From positions 801,227-865,226 of the forward strand of contig CAVZCK010000021.1 in the NCBI GenBank assembly GCA_963773735.1: a stretch of 64,000 nt of DNA, read 5' to 3'. Position numbers and translations under genes: made by a program. Within the stretch, counting starts at the first letter, position 1. Each line of letters opens with the position of its first letter. This stretch comes from CAVZCK01 sp963773735. Its GTDB lineage: Bacteria; Pseudomonadota; Alphaproteobacteria; Rhizobiales; Rhodomicrobiaceae. The notes beneath the pieces were generated by a model. It did no database searches, was not told where the DNA came from, and saw only the letters and a list, made by a program, of their open reading frames with translations. This document shows, piece by piece, positions 57,921-64,000 of this stretch.

Positions 57921-58966
57921 AGCCTTTCATATTTTGACGGAAGCGTATCCGGCGTTGGCGAAGTAGTTCTCACATTCGCCGGGTCGGATAGTTGCGACGA
58001 GCTGTCCGATGTGGCGCCAGGTATCCTCGATGGTGCGCTTTTGGGCTTGGCGCATCCAGTGTTTGACCTTAGCGAAAGCATTCTCGATTGGGTTGAGATC
58101 CGGCGAGTAAGGTGGCAGGAACCACAGCCTTGCGCCGACGGCTCGGATCATCTCTCGCACGGCGACTGACTTGTGACTGCCCAGATTGTCCATGACAACG
58201 ATATCACCCGGCTTCAGAGCTGGCACCAGTTGTTGTTCCACATAGGCGCGGAAGCATGCACCGTTGATAGGGCCGTCGAAGACGCAAGGCGCTGCGAGAC
58301 TGTCATGACGCAGCGCGCCCAGGAAAGTCAGAGTGCGCCAATGGCCATGCGGAGCAAAACCGCGCAGGCGTTTGCCCTTCGGCCCCCAGCCCCGCAGCGG
58401 TGCCATGTTGGTCTTGATCCACGTCTCATCGATGAAGACCAGCCGCTTGGAATCGAGAAATGGCTGCCAGGATCGCCAACGCTGTCGCCGCCGTGCGACG
58501 TCGGCACGGGCCTGCTCAAGGGCAAGTAGCGTTTTTTTTGAACCGCAATCCCTCGCGCCGCAGGAATAGCCACACCGCATTGTGCGAGACCGTCACGCCG
58601 CGTGCCGCTAACTCATCCTTTAACCCGTGCAGCGTCAGATGCGGCGTCTCGCTTATCCGTTCGGCGATGTAAGCGCGATGTGATTCCAGCACACGCTTGC
58701 GGTGGCCGCCCATCTTGCCAGGAGCAACCGAGCCGGTTGCCCGGTAACGCTGCGACCACTTCACTACCGACGAAACTGCAACGCCAAACCGCAACGCCAC
58801 GCATCGGCAGCTCTCGCCGGCCAGAACCGCAGCCACGACGCGCTCACGCAGATCATTGGACAGAGGTCGGGTCATCAGATGCTGGCCTCCACTCCAGCCA
58901 GCATCTTGAATCACAATTCGTACTCTGTGGGAATCCTCCGCGATTCAGTTAATTCGTGAACCGCTC
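57920..58966 (-). mobile_element. IS630-family insertion sequence
   Basis: 1,047 bp bounded by the dinucleotide TA at 57918-57919 and 58967-58968, the target duplicated by IS630/Tc1-type elements. The ends form imperfect inverted repeats (gagcctttca at left; gagcggttca read inward from the right). It contains the two-frame transposase gene. Insertion lies at the stop codon of the solute-binding protein and regenerates a TAG. Confidence 0.85.
57927..58875 (-). CDS. IS630-family transposase, two overlapping frames
   Basis: The first frame starts MTRPLSNDLRERVVAAVLAG (HTH domain) and ends at 58516 just after the run FKKNATCP; the second carries the DDE catalytic core: LVFIDETWIKTNMAPLRGWGPKG, IVVMDNLGSHKSVAVREMI and LPPYSPDLNPIENAFAKVKHW. 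The frames overlap at a run of eight A (58532-58539 as T on the plus strand), the typical place of programmed -1 frameshifting in this family, giving a ~315-residue fusion protein. All DDE residues are present, so the element may be active. Confidence 0.92.
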
Positions 58967-58979
58967 TAGCCGGCGCCGC

Positions 58980-59393
58980 TCAGGCGATCTGATGGCGCGC
59001 CCGCGCCCCGCGCTCGATCGCGGCGATGATCAGCTTGTCGAGATGCAGCTTGTCTTGCAGTAGCTCCAGGAAGCGGATTTCCTCCATGCGCACATTGCGG
59101 CCGACCGCGGCGATCTCCACCGCCAGCGCATAGGCCGTCTCGTGGAGCTTCTTCGGCAGGGCTTCGGCCATGACATCGAGAATCCTGTCGAGCCCGTCAT
59201 CCTCGCTGAGGATGTTGCCGCAGGCCTCGGCGGTCTTGACCAGACGGTCCAGATCGAAATCGGCGAAAACCGGAAGCTGGCTGACGATATTGCCGATCTT
59301 GCTCAGCTCGGCGTCGGAGACGATCCGGTCGACGGCCGACATGGTCACCATCACGTAGATCAGAGCTTCCTGGACCGTCGGTTTGGATGTCAT
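58980..59393 (-). CDS. TerB-like tellurite-resistance domain protein
   Basis: 137-residue all-helical protein of the TerB superfamily: TVQEALIYVMVTMSAVDRIVSDAELSKIGNIVSQLPVFADFD and ETAYALAVEIAAVGRNVRMEEIRFLELLQDKLHLDKLIIAAIE. The two acidic clusters (DRIVSDAEL and NVRMEEIRF) sit where TerB binds metal. No other ter gene is present, so a tellurite role is not implied. It begins just beyond the right end of the IS630 copy. Confidence 0.88.
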   Translation of the reverse strand: MTSKPTVQEALIYVMVTMSAVDRIVSDAELSKIGNIVSQLPVFADFDLDRLVKTAEACGNILSEDDGLDRILDVMAEALPKKLHETAYALAVEIAAVGRNVRMEEIRFLELLQDKLHLDKLIIAAIERGARARHQIA

Positions 59394-59606
59394 GGAGACA
59401 ATGTCCTTTGCGCGCCTTTTGCGTGTGTGCGGCGGTTTTAGGCAGTTTCGCCCGGCTTAGCAAGGCGGGCGCGGCCGGCAATGACGTCCCTCCGGGTCAA
59501 GCCCGAGGAAAGGCAAGCCCGGCAATGACGCAGTGTGTGCTGCGAGGTGAAGCCCAACACCCATCTCTTCGCCGGTCCCTTCCTTCATCCCCCCAGCCCT
59601 CCATTT

Positions 59607-59735
59607 CGTCGCCCCGGGCGAGCGCAGCGAGGCCCGGGGCCCATTGGCTTATCCGCAATCTCCTAGGCTGGATGCGAGGCGAGTGGACCCCGGCTCGCAG
59701 GCTTGCCCCGGACTTGATCCGGGGCCGGGGCGACG
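59607..59735. repeat. Palindromic GC-rich intergenic repeat, copy 8
   Basis: Left arm cgtcgccccgggcgagcgca, right arm ttgatccggggccggggcga. Together with copy 9 and inverted-repeat copy B it accounts for most of the non-coding stretch 59394-60676. Confidence 0.65.
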
Positions 59736-59790
59736 CAGAGTGTGCGGCGACGCTGCGGCCAACACCAATCCCGTCGCCGTTCTCTTCTTT

Positions 59791-59883
59791 CGTCTCCCCG
59801 GACGGCCGTCAGGCCGAGCCGGGGTCACATTCGGCCTCTCATCACGCGACCCCGGATGACGCCTGTGGCGTCTCCGGGGTGAC
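59791..59883. repeat. Palindromic GC-rich intergenic repeat, copy 9
   Basis: Left arm cgtctccccggacggccgtc, right arm gcctgtggcgtctccggggt. It is shorter than the others, with a central tcatcacgcgaccccggatg in place of the usual spacer. Confidence 0.55.
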
Positions 59884-59917
59884 CCACCTGCCCAACACCA
59901 ATTCCCTCGCTGGACGT

Positions 59918-60492
59918 CGTCCACGAGGCGTTGCGGCAATTCTCGCCCCCCATAGGGGCGGCGCGGGCAGCCGTGAGGCTGGTCCGTGTTTATATGTGTC
60001 AGCCTGACGGCTGCCCACGCGCGGCGATATTATGGCTCCGGTCCGCTCTCTTACCGAACCTGGCGCGCCCCGTGTATCTTCCGGCCAAGCCGTGGCTGAA
60101 AGCCGCTCCATTTCCGCGCCGCCGGCAGCGATGACCGCCAGCCCTCCAGCCAAAGGACATGGCGCACTGCCGGCGACAGCGCCGTGGACCTCTTGGCTAG
60201 AGGCGGACGGCGGGGCAGCGACTTTCCGGCCCGTGGCCTGCACGGGTCGAACCTGTGGAAGACCTGCGCATCCCAGCACAGGTGGGTCGTCCGTCGAACC
60301 CCTGGTTATGGGTCGTTACCCCACCGCCCGGCCAGCCTATCCTGCGACTCGGCCATCCCGCGCGGATTTCCCAGGCACCGCAATCGCATCCCCCCAGAAC
60401 AGAAGTCGGTCTTAAGCCCGGCGCCCCTTAGGGGAAGCGACGGCGGCGAGTATAGGGGCGCGTGGGGACGCGGGGATAACTTTGCTGGAAAA
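59918..60492 (-). repeat. Long inverted-repeat element, copy B (candidate structured RNA)
   Basis: Reverse complement of copy A with roughly 90% or more identity by eye. Differences keep pairing: the stem of copy A with a T-A pair (49590/49629) has G-C here (c60167/g60128 on the plus strand), and the cctgcgc arm is cctgtgc, giving a U-G pair. The promoter-like tatact (as agtata near 60450) and the 3' hairpin (gggcagccgt, near 59963-60014) are both kept. Right of it the sequence becomes AT-rich. Confidence 0.6.
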
Positions 60493-60676
60493 AATCACCG
60501 TAATGATAATGAAAGGGTAAAGAACTGGCCAGACAATTAATATTGATTTATTCGTGGCGGAGGCAGAGGACCAGCAGAAGAAGATAGATCGGTCTCGTCA
60601 ATCCACATCTGGTCTCAACGTTACAGATAAAATCACAGACGGCCGTTACAAGACAAGCTCTCTCCAATCAGAACTC
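60493..60676. other. AT-rich junction, no gene seen
   Basis: From about 60490 the base composition drops sharply (for example aatgataatgaaagggtaaag), marking the edge of foreign DNA. The segment follows the 3' end of the DUF3644 gene. No gene, tRNA or terminal repeat of an island was recognised. Confidence 0.4.
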
Positions 60677-61331
60677 TTAGTCGAATCGCTCCAATGTCGA
60701 TTTACGACGAAGTTTTTCAAAATCGGAAATTGCACGATGCGAGAAAAAACATTTGGTAGCACTTTTAGAATTTCCTGGATCAAGTTGTCGGATGTGAAAA
60801 TTTCCAAGATTTTGCTTAACCGCCTTCATCAGGTTGTGAAAGTCGTTATTAAGCTTTAAGTTAGGAATGCGCCACTTTAACTCCTTAACCAAGGATGGAT
60901 AGTCCCAAGGAAAACTTGCTCTTATATCTTGCTCAGACAATCTTACCTCAGGAGCAGTGGGATCCTTTGAGATCCGAACGGGCAGAGCCTCGTCCTTGCT
61001 GTCTTTTTTGAACTTTACGTTCAGTTCAAGAGTAGTAAAATATTTTTGTGATGAATTTATTGTTTTGCCGCTACCATTCCGCGTCAGGTTATCGAGGTAG
61101 TCCATAAAGTTCTTAATGTACTTCCCCCTCTTTGGCTTTAGGTCGCTTAAAGCAAGGAGGTAATCAGGTGGGTAGAAAGCAAGGGGCACAGGCATAAATC
61201 CGAACTCGTCCAAATCAACGCCAAACCAAGATTGGATTGCTGTAAAAAAATTCATTAGACCGGCTGTGGCGGCGCGATGGCATCTAACAGCCAGTTCTTT
61301 GTCTTCAGAAATAAAGTGAATCGCATTGTCG

Positions 61332-61339
61332 CGAATTTC
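61332..61339. repeat. Target-site duplication, left copy (cgaatttc)
   Basis: Eight bases immediately outside the left end of the IS1595 element, identical to 63500-63507. Eight base pairs is the usual duplication for this family. Confidence 0.85.
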
Positions 61340-61427
61340 GGGAATTATATACTTGACATAGGCGTTCGCTCGCGCGATAGCTCGACGCGACAGGCCGGCG
61401 CTGCGCCTTCAGTAATAGAGGCGCACA

Positions 61428-61619
61428 ATGTGTAGAGATCACGAAGATACAATTGAAATCACGCCCGCTATGATTGAGGCGGGTGTGGACGCTTATTTTC
61501 TTTATGAGGAAAATTGGCCAGCAGATTTGCTGGTAAGGAAGATATTTGAGGCAATGTGGTCGGCCCGATCGGCTGCATCCCTTCCGGTAGCTTCTGTTGG
61601 CTCAACGAACGACGATTGA
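61428..61619 (+). CDS. Small hypothetical protein in the IS1595 cargo
   Basis: 63 residues, TIEITPAMIEAGVDAYFLYE followed by ENWPADLLVRKIFEAMWSA. The ITPxMIxAG...VxxIFxAM pattern is common in short alphaproteobacterial proteins, often next to other small mobile genes. Role unknown. Its 3' half overlaps the C-terminal codons of the opposite-strand gene at 61468. Confidence 0.6.
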   Translation: MCRDHEDTIEITPAMIEAGVDAYFLYEENWPADLLVRKIFEAMWSARSAASLPVASVGSTNDD

Positions 61620-62109
61620 GATAAGCGCAGATATGCGAGCCATATCGCTTCCAGAATTCTATTTCATCAGATATGCGGCGGATGACCTCAAGCGGAAATT
61701 CATACCCAGTCAAAACGCCAGTTTTTCGACTTCTTTTAGCTGTTAATAAGGAGTTATCGCCTATTCCAAGGGCGAAAATTCGGGAATGAACTAATAAACC
61801 TCGATTGTCAGTGCAAATGGAATAAGCAGATATAAAATGTTCTATGGATAAGATTACGTCATTATCTCTTTCGAAAATGGATAGAACTTTCTTAAGCCAT
61901 TCTATTCTGACGTTCGTTGGAACCTTCTGAAATAGAAAATCGGTTATTTCGTGATAGGTATCATCATCATAGATTTGTATTAAATGTAGTAGCGTCGCCT
62001 CTAGGTCATTATAGTTTACGGACAGCCGCCCGATCGCGTAAATATGCTCCTTGGAAGGATCGGGATTGGCTGGCCAGGGCGGGTCTTCCGGAGCATCATT
62101 TGTCGTCAT
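61468..62109 (-). CDS. Hypothetical protein in the IS1595 cargo
   Basis: 213 residues from MTTNDAPEDPPWPANPDPSK. The core KEHIYAIGRLSVNYNDLEATLLHLIQIYDDD then RIEWLKKVLSIFERDNDVILSIEHFISAYSICTDNRGLLVHSRIF is helical and resembles proteins whose function is unknown. AT-rich codon use fits recent origin elsewhere. The frame is open upstream to 62211, but a start at 62109 is preferred because it clears the small gene on the other strand. Confidence 0.65.
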   Translation of the reverse strand: MTTNDAPEDPPWPANPDPSKEHIYAIGRLSVNYNDLEATLLHLIQIYDDDTYHEITDFLFQKVPTNVRIEWLKKVLSIFERDNDVILSIEHFISAYSICTDNRGLLVHSRIFALGIGDNSLLTAKRSRKTGVLTGYEFPLEVIRRISDEIEFWKRYGSHICAYLNRRSLSQQKLPEGMQPIGPTTLPQISSLPANLLANFPHKENKRPHPPQS

Positions 62110-62278
62110 GAAACAGCAACCTGATAAAGCGGACTTGGACGAAGCAGAGACGGCGCGGAGGCGTGACGAAGCATTGCGCCGCGCTCTCAACACCCCTCCT
62201 AAACAAAACAAGGATTTGAAGAAGGGGAACAGGAAGCCGCAGCGAACGCCTACGGTTTCCCGGAAGAGCGGTTCTTAG
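62108..62278 (+). CDS. Small Arg/Lys-rich hypothetical protein in the IS1595 cargo
   Basis: 56 residues, MKQQPDKADLDEAETARRRD then EALRRALNTPPKQNKDLKKG. The xDEALRRxLxTPPKPxK pattern recurs in small alphaproteobacterial proteins of unknown function. It is divergent from the gene at 62109, with start codons overlapping, and its end abuts the transposase stop. Confidence 0.6.
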   Translation: MKQQPDKADLDEAETARRRDEALRRALNTPPKQNKDLKKGNRKPQRTPTVSRKSGS

Positions 62279-63216
62279 ACCGCCTCGCAACGAGGTTGTT
62301 GGTACATCAGCCTCTTGCCGACTGCGCCTTTGATGGCAGCGTTCGCGCGATCCGCGTCATCGAAGCCGAGCTTGGCGCGTGTGTTCCACTTGAATGCCGC
62401 CTCGCTCACATAGCGCTGCAAATGATGCTCAGAGATGGCATGGAAAGTGCCGTAAATGCCGCGCTTGATGAGAGCATGGAAGCTCTCAGCGGTGTTGACA
62501 TGAGCGAAGCCGCCAAGGCGAACATACTGCTCCGCCGAATGATTGACGCTCGAATGTCCAGCGAACTTGCGGCCAGCGGTGATGTAGACGTTGCTGTCGT
62601 CCGTCATCAGATGGCTTTTGGCGTCAACGTTGATTTCGAGATGCTTGCCGACGCTTTTTGCGGTCACGTCGGCGACGTGGCGAGCGCGAACTGAACCGTC
62701 ACGCTCAACCAGCGTGACAACGGCATGCTTCTTCGGGGTTGGCTTGGACTTATGAGCATTCCGAGCCTTACCGCCGACGAAAGTTTCGTCGCTCTCGACA
62801 ACTTTGTTCTCGCCGCCAATCGGGCCGCTTTCTTCGGTCGGCAGGCCCATTGCCTCGCGAATGCGCATCGAAAGGAACCAAGCCGACTTGTACGTGATGC
62901 CAAGCTGGCGATGGAGCTGATGGGATGAAATGCCCTTTTTGCTTGCGGCCATCAGATGAAAGCCGAGAACCCATTTCGCCAGCGGGATCTTGGAACGCTC
63001 CATCACCGTCTTGATCGTGACCGTGAACGGCTTCAAGCATTCGGAATTGTTGCACTGGTAGAGGCCCTTGCGGTGGCTCTTGCCGGTCATTTTCGACAGG
63101 CGCTTGGTCTCACCGCAATGCGGGCAAACCGGGCCATTCGGCCAGCGCTGCGCCTCCAAATGCGCACGAGCCGCGTCTTCATCGTGGAAAATCGGATTGG
63201 TGAGGTTAACTGACAT
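62275..63216 (-). CDS. IS1595-family transposase
   Basis: 313 residues from MSVNLTNPIFHDEDAARAHL. An N-terminal zinc ribbon GPVCPHCGETKRLS and CNNSECLKPFTVT is followed by MERSKIPLAKWVLGFHLMAASKKGISSHQLHRQLGITYKSAWFLSMRIREAM (HTH). The ISXO2-like catalytic core is VVESDETFVGGKARNAHKS, LMTDDSNVYITAGRKFAGHSSVNHS and HVNTAESFHALIKRGIYGTFHAISEHHLQRYV (DDE/N). All expected acidic residues are present, so it is probably functional. The frame is open upstream to 63303 but MSVNLTN is the usual start. Confidence 0.92.
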   Translation of the reverse strand: MSVNLTNPIFHDEDAARAHLEAQRWPNGPVCPHCGETKRLSKMTGKSHRKGLYQCNNSECLKPFTVTIKTVMERSKIPLAKWVLGFHLMAASKKGISSHQLHRQLGITYKSAWFLSMRIREAMGLPTEESGPIGGENKVVESDETFVGGKARNAHKSKPTPKKHAVVTLVERDGSVRARHVADVTAKSVGKHLEINVDAKSHLMTDDSNVYITAGRKFAGHSSVNHSAEQYVRLGGFAHVNTAESFHALIKRGIYGTFHAISEHHLQRYVSEAAFKWNTRAKLGFDDADRANAAIKGAVGKRLMYQQPRCEAV

Positions 63217-63227
63217 GGTAAAGCACC

Positions 63228-63434
63228 CTACTGTTTTGTATGTGCCTGAGCACGTCGAGCTTCGGTTTTTGGATATGAATGAGTTTGACCACACTTTGGA
63301 CACTTCAGATCAACAACAGAATCAAGTTCAGCAAGTTCATTCAAAATTGCAATCGGAGCTTGGCAATGCTTGCAGCGAAATGCCCAGACAACTTGTCCTG
63401 GCTGAACCGCGCCGGTAATGTTTTTTTGTTTCAT
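63228..63434 (-). CDS. Small zinc-ribbon protein in the IS1595 cargo
   Basis: 68 residues, with VVWAFRCKHCQAPIAILNELAELDSVVDLKCPKCGQTHSYPKTEAR. Two CxxC pairs form a zinc ribbon. It lies just upstream of the transposase on the same strand, 11 bp apart, so it is probably cotranscribed and may help transposase or regulate it. Such small zinc-ribbon genes next to IS1595 transposases are plausible accessory genes; I cannot say more. Confidence 0.65.
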   Translation of the reverse strand: MKQKNITGAVQPGQVVWAFRCKHCQAPIAILNELAELDSVVDLKCPKCGQTHSYPKTEARRAQAHTKQ

Positions 63435-63499
63435 CTTACCCTCCGTCCGTCAGAAGGAATGTAGGCATCTGATGCACCTATGTCAAGTATATAATTCCC

Positions 63500-63507
63500 C
63501 GAATTTC
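63500..63507. repeat. Target-site duplication, right copy (cgaatttc)
   Basis: Matches 61332-61339 exactly and immediately adjoins the right terminal inverted repeat of the IS1595 element. Confidence 0.85.
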
Positions 63508-63873
63508 AATCAGTATAACTATGTTTTCAATACATTCTTGAGGTATATTCTTATTGCTGTATTGCCTAACGATCTCTATCGCTTTTGATATACCTATCGT
63601 GAGCGGATTTCCGGACCGATTAAGTTTAACGGTCTTCTTGCACCTCGAGCTTTTGCTGGCGGATTCTATGCTTATGAATTCGTAGATGGAGTTCAAATTG
63701 TTATTGTTTTCCAGCAAAATACGGGCCTTTAGCAATATCTCCCACGCTTGAACAAGAAGTGTGGACGCCACCTCTTCTCGATGCGAGAATTGAGGCTTAT
63801 TATAAAGCTCAATTGCAGAGCAAGCAGTTGCAATTGCTTTCTTGACAAATTTGGCATAGCGGGGGGTCGGCAT

Positions 63874-64000
63874 CTGTCAGGCGTAGATAATTAAGCTGAG
63901 GTATTCAACATTCTGGTAGTCAGAATGAATAATTTATGGGGAAAACTGAAATTGCCTCGTTATGCTAATTATCTCGCTTGACCAGCGTCCCCGCCCCGTG
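63874..64000. other. AT-rich end of window, no gene seen
   Basis: 127 bp upstream of the DUF3644 start, presumably holding its promoter. The last ~25 bases are GC-rich again (accagcgtccccgccccgtg), possibly the other edge of the AT-rich segment. Confidence 0.3.

Larger units (their letters stand above)
61340..63499 (-). mobile_element. IS1595-family insertion sequence with passenger genes
   Basis: 2,160 bp with perfect 23-bp terminal inverted repeats, gggaattatatacttgacat agg at 61340-61362 and its reverse complement at 63477-63499. It is flanked by an 8-bp direct repeat. It holds a transposase gene (62275-63216) and four small genes of its own (61428, 61468, 62108, 63228). Typical IS1595 elements are ~0.7-1.3 kb, so the extra ~1 kb is cargo. 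It is intact in every visible respect. Confidence 0.92.
60677..63873 (-). pseudogene. DUF3644-domain gene split by an IS1595 element
   Basis: The N-terminal part (63873-63500) reads MPTPRYAKFVKKAIATACSA, then IELYNKPQFSHREEVASTLLVQAWEILLKARIL, the usual start of DUF3644, to VILIEI. The C-terminal part (61331-60677) continues RDNAIHFISEDKELAVRCH, MNFFTAIQSWFGVDLDEF and LAFYPPDYLLAL. Removing the IS and one target copy joins 374 and 655 nt into exactly 343 codons. RDNAIHF is in the expected place. The gene is thus inactivated by a recent insertion. I recall DUF3644 as helical and HEPN-related, which would suggest a nucleic-acid or defence role, but that is not shown here. Confidence 0.85.

Overview
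The window is chromosomal DNA from an alphaproteobacterium, most likely of the order Hyphomicrobiales (Rhizobiales). The evidence is the high GC content, a usg gene, the neighbourhood of guaA, rsmB, guaB, rlmE and ppx/gppA, and many palindromic intergenic repeats of the kind seen in that order. The genus cannot be fixed from the sequence. Single-base indels split many genes whose halves are otherwise well conserved, including guaA and rsmB. This looks more like residual assembly error than wholesale gene decay, so such genes are annotated as one CDS over the full span.

Layout. 1-3.8 kb: start of a TPR membrane protein, panB, two small Cys-rich secreted proteins, an FMN reductase and a GNAT acetyltransferase. 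4.0-5.4 kb: a small interval bounded by an 18-bp repeat of the guaA 3' end (a likely integration scar), holding a DUF4336 gene and a broken Tat-signal gene. 5.4-13 kb: housekeeping block guaA, a small membrane protein, rsmB, MAPEG, guaB, rlmE, ppx/gppA. 13-24.8 kb: YCII protein, M15 peptidase, MHYT membrane protein, carboxylase beta subunit, rhodanese, GTPase/DUF697, protein phosphatase, usg, 2OG-Fe(II) oxygenase and two WaaE-like glycosyltransferases. 25-33.5 kb: aldehyde dehydrogenase, a complete TRAP transporter (dctMQP), polysaccharide deacetylase, ferredoxin reductase and a PHA-synthase-like hydrolase.

33.7-43.1 kb is the metabolic centrepiece: an aerobic carbon monoxide dehydrogenase cluster. 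A divergent MHYT-LytTR regulator (coxC-like) faces coxM-coxS-coxL, followed by coxD (MoxR ATPase), coxE (VWA), coxF (XdhC-like) and a molybdenum cofactor cytidylyltransferase. CoxL carries the form I active-site signature AYRCSFR, so this is a genuine CO-oxidising type. The coxC-coxM intergenic region holds two pairs of direct repeats with a 20-bp period, good candidates for the LytTR operator. Directly after it come a ribbon-helix-helix protein, a cytochrome c, a glyoxalase-fold protein and a GMC oxidoreductase with its Tat-exported small subunit.

46.7-60.5 kb is accessory DNA rich in repeats: a SUMF-domain protein, a GIY-YIG protein, a membrane transporter, a CrtI-like oxidoreductase, a META-domain protein, DUF924, a GT2 glycosyltransferase, an amino-acid-type binding protein, an IS630 element and a TerB protein. 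Two near-identical copies of a ~0.57-kb non-coding element lie in inverted orientation at 49.3 and 60.5 kb. Differences between the copies preserve base pairing in predicted stems, which suggests a structured RNA.

60.5-64 kb is AT-richer, acquired DNA. A 2,160-bp IS1595-family element with exact 23-bp ends, an 8-bp target duplication and passenger genes has split a DUF3644 gene. Removing it restores an open reading frame of 1,029 nt.
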